Assembly: GCF_900109165.1 (NCBI RefSeq)
Contig: NZ_FNZF01000001.1
Span: 1,022,747-1,086,746, forward strand
DNA length: 64,000 nucleotides
From: Bhargavaea ginsengi
GTDB taxonomy: Bacteria > Bacillota > Bacilli > Bacillales_A > Planococcaceae
Direction: 5' to 3'
Shown here: one piece after another, positions 40,073 through 49,941 of the stretch
Layout: every line of letters begins with the position of its first letter
Position numbering within the stretch: position 1 is the first letter of the stretch
Notes under the pieces: generated by a model
What the model was told of the DNA's origin: nothing
Databases searched by the model: none
What the model saw: the letters and a program-made list of their open reading frames with translations, nothing else
Translations under genes and position numbers: made by a program

Positions 40073-40386
40073 GTGTCTGTTCCTCCTTTGTCGATTCTTT
40101 GAATATGAAAAATCTACAACGAAGCATACCTCCCGGATATCCGTTTTATACCGGTACTGCATGCTTCCTGCCCATATTCTTGTCTTTTAACAGTTTCCCT
40201 GACCGGCCGGACATAAACCTGACTTTGGCAAAATTATGATAAAAGAACTTTAATCCCCTTTATAAACCTAAGCAGTTTGCCTCAACAGTCTGCATTCTCA
40301 CAAAAAACTGATTGTTTCTGTGATGGAACACCACGTATAATAATGAAGGCTGTTTAGTCACAGCGCACTACAAAGGGGGTATACAT
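40073..40386. other. Divergent intergenic region before the DASS symporter
   Basis: No gene. It holds the unplaced promoter of the minus-strand Tat-substrate operon and, on the plus strand, TATAAT at about 40336-40341 with TTGTTT 18 bp upstream as a candidate promoter of the symporter gene. A+T content is raised. No other structure seen. Confidence 0.5.
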
Positions 40387-42036
40387 ATGTTCCAAAACGC
40401 CTGGTCCCGGATGTGGGATTGGCACGATGAAGCCAAACGACTTTTTACATTCTTTATCCGGCCAAACAAGGTCATGATGAACGCCGAAGGCTCGGGGACG
40501 CCGTTCGGCTACACGGAAAAGGACCCGGAAAAAAAGCGGAACGAGCGGAGCTATACCACCCCGCAAATGATCGGACTTATCGCAGGCCCGCTCCTCTTTT
40601 TCCTGATCCTGTTCTTCTTTAATCCCGAGGGGCTTTCACCTGAGGCGCGTGCCATTCTGGCCGGAACGGTCTGGATGGCCGCCTGGTGGATTACCGAGGC
40701 GGTGCCGATTCCGGTGACGTCACTCCTGCCGCTCGTCCTCTTCCCGCTGGCGGGCGGGCTGGACGTTAAAGCAACCGCTTCCGCATACGGGGATGAAAAC
40801 ATCTTCCTCTTCATGGGCGGATTCATGATCGCGCTCGCGATGGAAAAGTGGAACCTTCACCGGCGCATCGCGCTCACGATCATTTCGGCAATCGGCACGA
40901 ATATAAACAAAATCGTGCTCGGCTTCATGGTGGCCACCGGGTTCCTGTCGATGTGGATTTCCAACACGGCAACCGCAATGATGATGGTGCCGATCGGCCT
41001 TGCCATCACCTATCAGGTGGCTGATGCCCTGAAAAATGATCCATCGGTCGATACCTCACAGGAGAATTTCGGTTTCGGCAAGGCGCTTATGCTGGGGATT
41101 GCCTACTCCGCCTCTGTCGGCGGGATTGCAACGCTTATCGGCACACCGCCGAATACAGCGCTCGCTGCTGCGATGGAAAAGATGTACGGCATTGAAATTT
41201 CCTTTGGGCAGTGGATGCTGTTCGGGACTCCATTCGCCTGGCTGTTCATCCTTGTGATCTGGCTGTATCTCGTGAAAATTGCTTTTCCGCAGAAAATCAA
41301 AGAATTGCCAGGCGGCCGTGAGATGATCCGTGCCGAGAAAGACAAATTGGGCAGTGCCTCGACCGAGGAGAAGCTCGTTTTCGCCGTCTTCATTCTCGCC
41401 GCGCTGTCCTGGATTACACGTTCTTTCTTTCTGCAGAATTTCCTGCCGGGCATCAGTGACGGCGTCATCGCGATGTTCTTCGCGATTGTCCTGTTCGCCA
41501 TTCCGGCTGTCAACGTGAAAGGCGACCGGTTGCTTGATTGGGAGACGGCCGTCAAACTGCCATGGGGCATTCTGCTTCTGTTCGGCGGCGGACTCGCGAT
41601 CGCCGCGGGCTTTGTCGGTTCGGGACTTTCCGAATGGATCGGCGGCCAGCTAACGGCACTTGATGCCGTTCCGCTCATCGTCGTGATCATTGTCGTCACA
41701 GCACTTGTCATCTTCCTGACAGAGATCACGTCCAATACGGCGACAGCCGCGATGATGTACCCGATTATGGGTGCGCTTGCCGTCGCACTTGACGTCCATC
41801 CGTTCGCTCTCATGGTCGCTGCCGGCGTTGCCGCTTCCTGCGCATTTATGCTGCCGGTCGCGACACCGCCGAACGCAGTCGTGTTCGGTTCCGGCTATCT
41901 GCGGATTCCTGATATGGCGAAGGCCGGTGTTGCCCTCAACATCTTGGGCATCGTTCTTGTTCCGCTGTTTATCTGGTTCCTGCTGCCGATTGTGTTCGGC
42001 ATCGACCTGAACACATTGCCGGAGTTCCTTAAATGA
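40387..42036 (+). CDS. SLC13/DASS-family anion:Na+ symporter (SdcS-like)
   Basis: A 549-residue membrane protein with about eleven helices. Family signatures are MAAWWITEAVPIPVTSLLPL, both SNT motifs (ISNTATAMMMVPIG and TSNTATAAMMYPIM), and the end PVATPPNAVVFGSG. It imports dicarboxylates such as succinate, malate or fumarate with sodium. The hydrophilic N-terminal ~50 residues (RMWDWHDEAKRL and GYTEKDPEKKRNE) precede the first helix. AAAGGGGG before the ATG. A single gene. Confidence 0.92.
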   Translation: MFQNAWSRMWDWHDEAKRLFTFFIRPNKVMMNAEGSGTPFGYTEKDPEKKRNERSYTTPQMIGLIAGPLLFFLILFFFNPEGLSPEARAILAGTVWMAAWWITEAVPIPVTSLLPLVLFPLAGGLDVKATASAYGDENIFLFMGGFMIALAMEKWNLHRRIALTIISAIGTNINKIVLGFMVATGFLSMWISNTATAMMMVPIGLAITYQVADALKNDPSVDTSQENFGFGKALMLGIAYSASVGGIATLIGTPPNTALAAAMEKMYGIEISFGQWMLFGTPFAWLFILVIWLYLVKIAFPQKIKELPGGREMIRAEKDKLGSASTEEKLVFAVFILAALSWITRSFFLQNFLPGISDGVIAMFFAIVLFAIPAVNVKGDRLLDWETAVKLPWGILLLFGGGLAIAAGFVGSGLSEWIGGQLTALDAVPLIVVIIVVTALVIFLTEITSNTATAAMMYPIMGALAVALDVHPFALMVAAGVAASCAFMLPVATPPNAVVFGSGYLRIPDMAKAGVALNILGIVLVPLFIWFLLPIVFGIDLNTLPEFLK

Positions 42037-42040
42037 ATAT

Positions 42041-42072
42041 GCCCTGCATCCGAATTCGGGTGCAGGGCTTTT
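42041..42072. terminator. Terminator between the DASS and MFS genes
   Basis: GCCCTGCA/TGCAGGGC with inner CCG/CGG, T tract at 42069-42072; convergent genes. Confidence 0.85.
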
Positions 42073-42084
42073 CGTATGAGAATA

Positions 42085-43293
42085 TTATCCGTGGGCCGCG
42101 AGCCGTTTCCTTGCGGCGATGGCAAATGCCAGGTAGATGATTGGAATGATCGCTGTGAACAGGATCAGGAGCGTCCAGCCCCCCGCTGTCCAGAGCGGCG
42201 ACAAAAGCGTACTTCCCGCGGCAACGCCGATATAATACGAAACGAGATACAGGCTGGAGGCGCTGCCCTTGTGGTGGGGCGCATCACGCCCGACTGTGGC
42301 CGCTGTGAGGGAATGGGCGGTAAAGAAGCCCAGGCAGATCACACACAGGCCTACGACGATCATCGTGACGCTTTCAGCAAGCGTCAGCAGGATTCCCGCC
42401 GCGAGGATCAGCACCCCGGCCTTCCGGACCGGCCGGATGCCGAGCCGGACTGACAGCCAGCCGGCAAGCGGCGAGCCGATTACGCCGATGCCGTAGGCGA
42501 AATATGTATAGGAAATGGCTTCAAGCGAAAGGCTGAACGGCTCTTCCTGCAGATGGAACGGCAGGAACGTCCAGACGCCTGTGAAGCTTAGCTGAAGAAC
42601 GATTCCCAGACCGAACGAGATGAGCAGGAGCGGGTTCTTCAAGTGAAAGAGGAAGGCTTCCATATCCTGGCGAATGGTACCGTCAGCAGCTTCGAACCTC
42701 CTGGACCGGGGCAAAAGGAAAATGACTGCAGCGGCGATCAGCGCCCCTGCAATGCCGAGACCATAAAACGCCGTCTGCCAGGAATAGAGCTCAGTGACAT
42801 ACCCCGTCAGCACCCTGCCCGCCATGCCGCCTAGCGCATTTGTGGAGATATATAGAGTTGTCGCGAAACTGACGCTTTTCCGGTCCATCTCCTCACTGAT
42901 ATAGGCAATCGCCGCGGCAGGCACCCCGGCAAGTGTAAACCCCTGGAAAAAGCGGAGCACCAGGATCAGCCAGAACGAGTCGGTGAGCGGCATGATGAAA
43001 AACGGGATGACCGACAGCGCGACCGACCATTTGATATAGAGCGTCCGCCCATGCCGGTCGGACAGAAAACTGATGACGAGCAGGCCGATGATGAGACCCA
43101 GCGTCGTGAGCGACACGGACAGGCTGGATGAAGAAACCGACACGCCGAACTCTTTAGTGAACAGCGGCAGGAGCGGCTGTGTCGTATACATTGCAGCGAA
43201 CACAAACAGCGAAGCAAAACCGAGCGACGAGATAATCTTCCAGAACGCGGCATCTCTCATCGTATAAGCGGGTGGATCCGTCCGGTTCTCCAT
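42085..43293 (-). CDS. MFS transporter
   Basis: A 402-residue major facilitator with twelve helices and motif A-like LSDRHGRTLYIKW after helix 2. N-terminal half FAAMYTTQPLLPLFTKEFGVS resembles YnfM/YfkF-type exporters. ATG 43293 is preferred over a TTG at 43302, since GGAAG is eight to nine bases before the former. Substrate unknown; probable drug or metabolite exporter. Confidence 0.88.
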   Translation of the reverse strand: MENRTDPPAYTMRDAAFWKIISSLGFASLFVFAAMYTTQPLLPLFTKEFGVSVSSSSLSVSLTTLGLIIGLLVISFLSDRHGRTLYIKWSVALSVIPFFIMPLTDSFWLILVLRFFQGFTLAGVPAAAIAYISEEMDRKSVSFATTLYISTNALGGMAGRVLTGYVTELYSWQTAFYGLGIAGALIAAAVIFLLPRSRRFEAADGTIRQDMEAFLFHLKNPLLLISFGLGIVLQLSFTGVWTFLPFHLQEEPFSLSLEAISYTYFAYGIGVIGSPLAGWLSVRLGIRPVRKAGVLILAAGILLTLAESVTMIVVGLCVICLGFFTAHSLTAATVGRDAPHHKGSASSLYLVSYYIGVAAGSTLLSPLWTAGGWTLLILFTAIIPIIYLAFAIAARKRLAAHG

Positions 43294-43403
43294 GTACAAC
43301 ACTTCCCATCCATGATTCTCCCATTATAGCAAAGCGCCGGAGGGATGGAAAAATCTCCTCCGGGTATGATGAAGGAAGTACCTGCAGAAAGGGGCGGTTC
43401 CGG

Positions 43404-44462
43404 ATGAAAAAGTTGGTGGTTATACTTGTTTCCCTGCTGATTGCCGGAGGATGTGCGGGAGAAAAACAGGAGACTGCGGAAAATAAACTTCCTGCAGGAG
43501 GAAGTGTCGATGAGGAAGCAGGCCAGGTAGCTGAAGTCGCTTCAGGACTCCAATCGCCATGGTCGATCGACCGGTACGGGGATACCTTCTATGTTTCCGA
43601 GCGGGGCGGAACCATAGCAGAAATCGGACCTGACGGAGCAGTTAGGCGGCTGGATGCCGGGCTTTCCGCCCCGCTGTCCGGCGCGGCCGAGGCGGGGCTC
43701 ATGGGCTTTGTCCTGAAGCCCGGGTTCGGCGAGAGCGGGGAAGCCTATGCCTACTACACCTACCAGGGAGATTCCGGACCGGTAAACCGCATCGTCACTC
43801 TAAGACGGGACGATGCAGGCTGGCAGGAGACTGAAATCCATCTGGATATGGTGATGTCCGGCCCTGTGCACCACGGCGGCCGGCTGGCCCTGTCCCCGGA
43901 CGGCACTCTTTTTGCGACGATCGGCGACCGGCAGGACCCCGGTACCGCACAGGATCCGGATTCGCTGAACGGCAAAATCCTCCGTTCGAATGAAGCGGGA
44001 GAATTCGAAGTGTACACGATGGGGCACCGAAATCCGCAGGGGCTCGCCTGGGATGAAAACGGCGTGATGTATGCGACCGAACACGGCCAGTCGGCCAATG
44101 ATGAACTGAACCGGATCGAAAAAGGACGGAACTACGGCTGGCCGGTGATCCAGGGAACGGAACAGCGGGAAGGCATGGAGCGTCCCCTTGCGACTTCGGG
44201 AGACGAGGAGACTTGGGCGCCGTCCGGGCTTGCCTATCACAGTGGCCTTCTTTATGCGGGTGCACTACGGGGTGAAGCGGTTCTCGTGTTCGATCCGGGT
44301 ACCGGCAGCCTGATCCGGAAAATTGAGGGGTACGGCCGTGTGCGCGATGTGTTTGCGGACGGCGATTCAATTTATTTTATTACCAACAATACGGACGGTT
44401 GGGGTACCCCGCGCCAAGGCGACGACCGTCTCATGGAAATCAGACACCCGGGCAACGGCTAA
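43404..44462 (+). CDS. PQQ-dependent sugar dehydrogenase-like lipoprotein (glucose/sorbosone dehydrogenase family)
   Basis: A 352-residue lipoprotein: signal peptide ending LLIAGGC (Cys17) and a six-bladed beta-propeller with the soluble glucose/sorbosone dehydrogenase motifs GLQSPWSIDRYGDTFYVSER, LMGFVLKPGF, VHHGGRLALSPDGTLFATIGDR (catalytic His) and YATEHGQSANDELNRIEKGRNYGWP. It would oxidise an aldose outside the membrane with a PQQ-like cofactor. The open frame runs further upstream but AAAGGGG and the signal peptide fix ATG 43404. No PQQ synthesis genes are nearby. Confidence 0.9.
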   Translation: MKKLVVILVSLLIAGGCAGEKQETAENKLPAGGSVDEEAGQVAEVASGLQSPWSIDRYGDTFYVSERGGTIAEIGPDGAVRRLDAGLSAPLSGAAEAGLMGFVLKPGFGESGEAYAYYTYQGDSGPVNRIVTLRRDDAGWQETEIHLDMVMSGPVHHGGRLALSPDGTLFATIGDRQDPGTAQDPDSLNGKILRSNEAGEFEVYTMGHRNPQGLAWDENGVMYATEHGQSANDELNRIEKGRNYGWPVIQGTEQREGMERPLATSGDEETWAPSGLAYHSGLLYAGALRGEAVLVFDPGTGSLIRKIEGYGRVRDVFADGDSIYFITNNTDGWGTPRQGDDRLMEIRHPGNG

Positions 44463-44486
44463 AGCCGCACCCGGGTGCACTTGTAT

Positions 44487-45323
44487 TTATTCAGCTTTGA
44501 GTGTCACCGTGACAATCTCCGGTGTATTGAGGATGCGGAGAGGGATCTGACTGTTTCCGAGCCCGCGGCTGATGACAAGCTGCGTGCCGTCCCGGTTGTG
44601 GATGCCCGACGTCAGGTCCGGAAACCAGCCCTGTCCCGGTGAGTTCAGTCCGCCGACAAAAGGGATGCGGACTTGTCCGCCGTGCGCGTGGCCGGAAAAA
44701 ACGAGGGGCATATCCATGTCGGAATAGGTGTTGAACTGTTCCGGACGGTGGGCAAGCAGCATCGTGAACATGTCTTCCGGCACTTCCGCGGTTGCCTGTT
44801 CGATGGCATGTCGCGTGAATGCCGCCTCCCCTTCCGTGCCGACACCGGAAAGCGGATCATCGATGCCCGCGATTGCGATGCTGCTGTTGCCCGAGCCGAC
44901 CACCATCGCCTGGTTCCGGAGCACATGGACACCCGCATCCGAGAGGGCGGATGTGATTTCATCAACTTCATTTGTTGCGACTTCATGGTTGCCGGTCACA
45001 TAGAAGACTTCCGCCATCCCGGTAAGTGCGGGAATCATTTTCATGCTGCGGTCAAGGTCATATCGGTTACTGTCGATAAAGTCCCCTGTCAGGAAAATAT
45101 AATCCGGCTTTTCCCGGCGGACGGCCTCGATGAGGTCTGCCTGCTCCCCGCCGAACTCCCCGTCATGGACATCCGATAATTGGACGATTTTCAATCCGTC
45201 GAAGGATTCCGGGATGCGCGGGTCCGAAACGGTATAGTCAGTCACCGTCAGCCGTCCGTTATCGTAGACGATATACGCGGCGGCTGCGGCAATCAGCAGC
45301 AGGAACAGGAGAAATTTCTTCAT
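44487..45323 (-). CDS. Metallophosphoesterase (YkuE-like), membrane anchored
   Basis: A 278-residue calcineurin-like phosphoesterase with N-terminal helix (FLLFLLLIAAAAAYIVY). Metal motifs: DVHDGEF, GDFIDSNR, GNHE, LLAHRPEQF, SGHAHGGQ. All ligands of the binuclear site are present. Probable substrate: a phospholipid or nucleotide headgroup at the outer face; unknown. Single gene. Confidence 0.9.
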   Translation of the reverse strand: MKKFLLFLLLIAAAAAYIVYDNGRLTVTDYTVSDPRIPESFDGLKIVQLSDVHDGEFGGEQADLIEAVRREKPDYIFLTGDFIDSNRYDLDRSMKMIPALTGMAEVFYVTGNHEVATNEVDEITSALSDAGVHVLRNQAMVVGSGNSSIAIAGIDDPLSGVGTEGEAAFTRHAIEQATAEVPEDMFTMLLAHRPEQFNTYSDMDMPLVFSGHAHGGQVRIPFVGGLNSPGQGWFPDLTSGIHNRDGTQLVISRGLGNSQIPLRILNTPEIVTVTLKAE

Positions 45324-45558
45324 TGCAGTCTTCCTTTCTCCCTTTAAAACAGGAGTTTCAAATTGTTCTCATTGTACCGCATGAGGACTGATGACGGAAA
45401 TGAAATCCGGCTTTCGGAATTGTACGATTATGGCAGGCAGAACATGACGTCCGGCGTGTTTCGCATCAGTGATTGGAAGTTTTCGGACGCAGCACGGAGA
45501 TTCGCGATACCAAGCGCAAAAAAACACCCCCGCAAGTTCTCTTGCGGGGGTGAATCTG

Positions 45559-46236
45559 TCACGTATTTGCCGTGCCGGCTTTGGCGGCCCGTTTCTGGTT
45601 GGCAGGCGACAGGGCTTTTTCAATCCAGCCCATCACAACGTCCGCAACAACCGCCATTAGGGCAGTCGGAATGGCGCCGGCAAGAATAATCGCTGCACCA
45701 TCAGTGACGTTCGTGCCCCGGATGATAATCGATCCGAGGCCTCCGCCGCCGATAAACGCGCCGATTGTCGCGACACCGATCGCGATGATCAGCGCTGTGC
45801 GCAGACCGGCCATGATGACCGAGAGCGATAGCGGCAATTCCACCATGAACAGGCGCTGGGACCCGGTCATCCCCATTGCGCGCCCCGCCTCCAAAATCGA
45901 ACTGTCGACGCTCCTGATGCCTGTATAGGTGTTCCGGATGATCGGCAGAAGCGAGTAAAGGAACAGACTCATGACAACGGTGTTGGCGCCGAGTCCCATG
46001 GCAAGCATGAGGACCGCGAGCATCGCAAGCGCCGGAATCGTCTGGATCAGGTTGGCCGCCGTGAGCACCCAGCCGCTCAGTTTGCCGTAGCGGGCGATCA
46101 GAATGCCTGTGGGAATGCCGACGACCGCTGCAAACAGCACGCCGTAGGCCGACATGAGGAAATGACGGAAAAACTGTTCCATGACGTAGGATCCGTTCAG
46201 CTGATAATAATTCCACAGTTCCTGGATGGTTTCCAC
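45559..46236 (-). CDS. opuCD: OpuCD-like permease of the glycine betaine/carnitine/choline importer
   Basis: A 225-residue permease with six helices and the OpuC-type coupling loop (ILEAGRAMGMTGSQRLFMVELPLSLSVIMAGLRTA). Start is GTG 46236 with AGGGGG nine bases upstream, four bases after the stop of the binding-protein gene; the frame extending to 46296 overlaps it and is not used. Last gene of opuCABCD. Confidence 0.9.
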   Translation of the reverse strand: METIQELWNYYQLNGSYVMEQFFRHFLMSAYGVLFAAVVGIPTGILIARYGKLSGWVLTAANLIQTIPALAMLAVLMLAMGLGANTVVMSLFLYSLLPIIRNTYTGIRSVDSSILEAGRAMGMTGSQRLFMVELPLSLSVIMAGLRTALIIAIGVATIGAFIGGGGLGSIIIRGTNVTDGAAIILAGAIPTALMAVVADVVMGWIEKALSPANQKRAAKAGTANT

Positions 46237-46240
46237 TTCA

Positions 46241-47167
46241 TCATTCCCCCTTGTCCCTGAAATAGTTGTGTTCTTCGAGAAACTCTTTTGCGACAATAGC
46301 AGGCTCTTTTTTGTTGACGTCAGCCTCGTAGTTTAGCTGCGTCATCGTTTCCGCATCGATCGTACCGGCCATTCGCTTGAGCAGCCCGTCCAGTTCCGGG
46401 TGCTTCTCCAGCACATCTTTGCGCGTGACAGGCGAGGTTTCATACGGCGGGAAAAATTGTTTGTCGTCTTTAAGCGTCTTCAGATCGAATGCCTTCAGCC
46501 GTCCGTCCGTGCTATAGGCCAGGACGACGTCCATCTTGCCGCTTTTCACTGCCTGATAAACGAGCCCGATCGACATCGGGAGCGCCTCGCCGAACTCAAA
46601 ACCATACGCCTCGACAAATCCGGGGTATCCGTCACCCTGGCGGTTTAGCCAGTTATTGTCGACGCCTAGCGTCAGGCTGTCGGCGACCTTCTCAAGGTCA
46701 GACACTGTCTCGAGCCCCTCCTGTTCGGCAAGTTCCGCCGTCACCGTAAAGGCGTAAGTGTTCTGGAAACCGTAAGAGTCATACCAGACCTGGTCAAAGC
46801 GTTCATCAAACTCCTTCTGGACAAAGGCCATCGCCTCGTCGGGATCCTTCATGGGCTCAACATCAAGAATCGAGGCCATGTCGGTCCCCGTATAACGTGC
46901 TGCGGTGATATCAACCTGACTGTCGGTAAGCGCCTGGTGCTGGATGATCGAAGTGCCCAGGTTCTCAACCATTTCCACTTTCAGATCGGTTTCTTCCTCG
47001 ATCAACAGGCGGAGCATATGGCCGAGGACCTGCGTTTCGGTGTGGGTCAGAGTCGAGATGCGGACCGTTCCGTCCGCGCCGCCCCCGAGCCCCGGGAGTG
47101 AACAGCCCGCAAGAAGGGCGGCTGATAGCGCGAAAATCAGACTGGTCCGAAACAGACGTTTTTTCAT
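46241..47167 (-). CDS. opuCC: OpuCC-like osmoprotectant-binding lipoprotein
   Basis: A 308-residue lipoprotein (LLAGC, Cys about 22) with the OpuAC-type binding fold: VRISTLTHTETQVLGHMLRLLIEE, RYTGTD, and DNNWLNRQGDGYPGFVEAYGFEFG. Binds glycine betaine, carnitine or choline. ATG 47167 overlaps the upstream permease stop (ATGA pattern). Confidence 0.92.
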   Translation of the reverse strand: MKKRLFRTSLIFALSAALLAGCSLPGLGGGADGTVRISTLTHTETQVLGHMLRLLIEEETDLKVEMVENLGTSIIQHQALTDSQVDITAARYTGTDMASILDVEPMKDPDEAMAFVQKEFDERFDQVWYDSYGFQNTYAFTVTAELAEQEGLETVSDLEKVADSLTLGVDNNWLNRQGDGYPGFVEAYGFEFGEALPMSIGLVYQAVKSGKMDVVLAYSTDGRLKAFDLKTLKDDKQFFPPYETSPVTRKDVLEKHPELDGLLKRMAGTIDAETMTQLNYEADVNKKEPAIVAKEFLEEHNYFRDKGE

Positions 47168-47820
47168 CACGCCTCCCCCCTTTCCAAACGGACACCGATA
47201 GGGGTTGCCGCTTTCTCCAATTTGCCGAGAAGCCAGTCAAGCAGGATCGCCAGTAGCGTGACCGGCACTGCTCCGCCGATGATGAGATCCGGACGGAACA
47301 GGTTCAGCCCGTCGAAGATGAAGTCACCAAGCCCGCCGCCTCCGATGAATGAGGCAAGCGTCGCCCAGCCGATCAGGTAAACGGCGGTCATCCGGATACC
47401 GGCCATGATGACCGGAACCGCAAGCGGCAGCTCCACCCGTACCGTCCGCTGAAGGGTGGTCATGCCCATGCCCCGGGCCGCTTCGATAAGATTGCCGTCG
47501 ATGTTCTTCACACCGATATATGTATTCCTGAGAATCGGCAGCATGGAATATAGGAACAGCGCCACGATCGCAGGCACTTTGCCGATGCCGAGCAGCGGAA
47601 TGAAAAACGCCAGGATCGCCAGGCTCGGAAACGTCTGCACGACGCCGGCGATTCCCATGACGAGCCCAGAGACTTTCGGCAGCCGCACAAGCAGGATGCC
47701 GAGTGGCACCGCGACAAGCACTCCCAGTGCCAATGCCGCAAACGAGATGAGCAAGTGTTCCCAGGTCTTCTCGAAAAGGAGGGCACCGTACTCGGAGAAG
47801 AAGTTAAGGATACTGTCCAT
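47167..47820 (-). CDS. opuCB: OpuCB-like permease
   Basis: A 217-residue permease with six helices and the loop [34 protein letters not shown]. Together with OpuCD it forms the channel. Overlaps both neighbours by one to four bases. Confidence 0.92.
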   Translation of the reverse strand: MDSILNFFSEYGALLFEKTWEHLLISFAALALGVLVAVPLGILLVRLPKVSGLVMGIAGVVQTFPSLAILAFFIPLLGIGKVPAIVALFLYSMLPILRNTYIGVKNIDGNLIEAARGMGMTTLQRTVRVELPLAVPVIMAGIRMTAVYLIGWATLASFIGGGGLGDFIFDGLNLFRPDLIIGGAVPVTLLAILLDWLLGKLEKAATPIGVRLERGEA

Positions 47821-48980
47821 CAGGCTCCCTCCCCGTCAGCCAGGCCCGAAGATTCGTCTTCAGCGTCCCCCCAGACGGAGTCGTACAGGACATCGACAAG
47901 GCTTGTGCGTGTGAGGATGCCGGCCAGGTGCTTCCGCTCGTCCACGACCGGCACATATTTCAGGCCGCGGACGAGAATATTGCGCGTCGCGTCACGAAGA
48001 AGGGTATCGGCACGGACGGTCGGGACATCCGTTTCCATGATGTCCGCAACTGCGGCATCCCAGTTCTTATGCCTGTCAATCATCTCGACCGTCACCCAGC
48101 CGCGGAACACACCCGCTCCATCTGTGACGAGAAGGGAGTCGACACGGCGTTTGCGCATTACCCTGACGGCCTGTGACAGCGTTTCACCCATGCCGACGGA
48201 CACCGGATCCGGATTCATGATCTGGCCCACCGTCTGCAACTGCTGCCTGGCCTGCGCAAGGCGTTCTTTCCCGATAAAGTCCTCGACAAACTCGTCTGCC
48301 GGGCTTCCCAGAATTTCATCCGGCGAACCGACTTGTACAATCTTCCCCGCACGCATAATGACGATCTTGTCGGCCAGCTTCAGTGCCTCGTCCATGTCAT
48401 GGGTAACGAAGATGATCGTCTTGCCCAAGGTTTGCTGCAGGTGCTTGAACTCTGCCTGCAGCGAATCCCGGGTGATCGGGTCAAGCGCTCCAAATGGTTC
48501 ATCCATAAGAATTAGCGGAGGGTCGGAAGCAAGCGCCCGCAGTACGCCGATTCGCTGTTGCTGACCGCCGCTCAGTTCATGCGGATAGCGGTCGAGGAAC
48601 TCCTTCGGCATATTGACGAGGTCCATCAGCTCCTCCGCGCGCCGGTTGCGTTCTTCCACGGAAGTCCCTTTCAGCCTCGGGACAAGCGCGATATTGTCGC
48701 GGATTGTCATATGGGGGAACAGGCCGATCTGCTGGATCACATAGCCGATCGACCGGCGCAGTTCGACAACATTTTTATCAAGCAGGTTTTCTCCGTTCAG
48801 GAGAATCTTACCCTCAGAAGGCCGGACAAGCCGGTTGATCATCTTCATCGTTGTGGTCTTTCCGCAGCCGCTCGGGCCGATCAGGCAGACAAATTCGCCT
48901 TCTCCAATTTCAAGATTCAGGTTGTCGACGGCCCGTTTGCCGCCTGCATAGACTTTTGAAACATTATCAAATACAAGCAA
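47820..48980 (-). CDS. opuCA: OpuCA-like ATP-binding protein with CBS domains
   Basis: A 386-residue ATPase: Walker [47 protein letters not shown], then two CBS domains from about residue 255 ([15 protein letters not shown] and [23 protein letters not shown]), which sense ionic strength or nucleotides. Start is TTG 48980 with GGAGG eight bases upstream. First gene of the osmoprotectant importer operon. Confidence 0.93.
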   Translation of the reverse strand: MLVFDNVSKVYAGGKRAVDNLNLEIGEGEFVCLIGPSGCGKTTTMKMINRLVRPSEGKILLNGENLLDKNVVELRRSIGYVIQQIGLFPHMTIRDNIALVPRLKGTSVEERNRRAEELMDLVNMPKEFLDRYPHELSGGQQQRIGVLRALASDPPLILMDEPFGALDPITRDSLQAEFKHLQQTLGKTIIFVTHDMDEALKLADKIVIMRAGKIVQVGSPDEILGSPADEFVEDFIGKERLAQARQQLQTVGQIMNPDPVSVGMGETLSQAVRVMRKRRVDSLLVTDGAGVFRGWVTVEMIDRHKNWDAAVADIMETDVPTVRADTLLRDATRNILVRGLKYVPVVDERKHLAGILTRTSLVDVLYDSVWGDAEDESSGLADGEGA

Positions 48981-49026
48981 ATCCCAAAACCTCCGACTTC
49001 ATTTTTTTACTGATCTGACAGACTCC

Positions 49027-49056
49027 AAAAAGGTCCACCTGTACGGTGAACCTTTT
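49027..49056 (-). terminator. Hairpin between the 142-residue gene and opuCA
   Basis: AAAAGGTCCACC/GGTGAACCTTTT with one mismatch. It terminates the upstream gene. A possible opuC -10 (TATACT, minus 49061-49066) lies just before it, so the hairpin could also fold at the 5' end of opuC mRNA. Confidence 0.75.
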
Positions 49057-49082
49057 CTCAAGTATAACATACTATTTTTTCG

Positions 49083-49511
49083 TCACTTCAGATTTTTCTG
49101 ATATATGGATGCTGGGCTGCTGAATCCGAGAATGCCCCTCCGCTCTTCGGCAAGATCCACTTCATTTGGCGAGACTTCGATGATGAATTCGTGTCTGCCG
49201 TACGGCTTTACCTCCAGATCATTCCGAACGTAAGGATCGCTTGTAATCAACACCAGGTTTCCGCCTTCGGTTTCTCCTTCAACAAGAAAACGGTGGCTTT
49301 TGTAGATTGTATAGGGAATCACCTCATACGCATCCTCCAGGTCTTTGACGGAGACTTCGCGGATATACCGGCCCGGACGGCCATTTTGGGGCCGGAAACC
49401 TTGTTCGGCTAGCGAAGAATCGTCCGTACTCAGGTAATAGATCCGCTGATAGGATGCAAGCTCATAGACATTTCCCTGCCATTTGGCATACCTGCCCTTC
49501 CTCAACTTCAT
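49083..49511 (-). CDS. Hypothetical protein, 142 aa
   Basis: I do not recognise the family. A soluble protein with alternating beta-strand pattern: KGRYAKWQGNVYEL, RIYYLSTDD, YTIYKSHRFLVEGE, NLVLITSDPYVRNDLEV, HEFIIEVSPNEVD. AAAGGCGGG before the ATG at 49511. It is probably real because of the ribosome site, coding-type codon use and the terminator after it. No motif for catalysis is evident. Confidence 0.7.
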   Translation of the reverse strand: MKLRKGRYAKWQGNVYELASYQRIYYLSTDDSSLAEQGFRPQNGRPGRYIREVSVKDLEDAYEVIPYTIYKSHRFLVEGETEGGNLVLITSDPYVRNDLEVKPYGRHEFIIEVSPNEVDLAEERRGILGFSSPASIYQKNLK

Positions 49512-49667
49512 ATTATCCCGCCTTTCCCCTATTTTTCTTTTCTCTTTCTATTTCTTCCAGTATAAATTTGTTTGAAAATTCATTCAACTATATTTAGTCA
49601 TGTTTTTATTGATTTCCTTTGAATTTCCGAAATTTCGACACCGGACTTTAAGCCTATTTAAACCCAA
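49512..49667. other. A+T-rich intergenic stretch
   Basis: No gene or clear structure; presumably holds the promoter of the 142-residue gene. Confidence 0.4.
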
Positions 49668-49699
49668 TAAAAATACCGGGGAAGCAATGCCTCCCCGGC
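49668..49699 (-). terminator. Terminator of csbD
   Basis: CCGGGGA/TCCCCGG with inner AGCA/TGCCT pairing; T tract on the minus strand. Confidence 0.85.
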
Positions 49700-49709
49700 T
49701 TGAAGGTGA

Positions 49710-49907
49710 TTATCGTTCGCCGTCAGAGAACTTGTCCTTCAAATCTCCGACCTTGTCCTGCACATTGCCTTTTGCTTTGTCGTACTTGCCTTCGGCTTGG
49801 GTGGATGGGTCATTCGCAGCATTGCCCCATTGATCTTTCGCTTCGCCTTTTACTTTGTTGACGGCGCCTTTTACCTTATCGGAAAAACCGTTGTCTCTAT
49901 CTGCCAT
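49710..49907 (-). CDS. csbD: CsbD-family stress protein
   Basis: A 65-residue very hydrophilic protein with CsbD repeats (FSDKVKGAVNKVKGEAKDQWG and YDKAKGNVQDKVGDLKDKF). These are general-stress proteins, often SigB-controlled. ATG 49907 has AAGGAGG nine bases upstream. It follows the DUF2382 gene by 34 bp, most likely in one transcript. Confidence 0.9.
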   Translation of the reverse strand: MADRDNGFSDKVKGAVNKVKGEAKDQWGNAANDPSTQAEGKYDKAKGNVQDKVGDLKDKFSDGER

Positions 49908-49941
49908 GATGCATAACCTCCTTAAAATGGATATGTGCCGC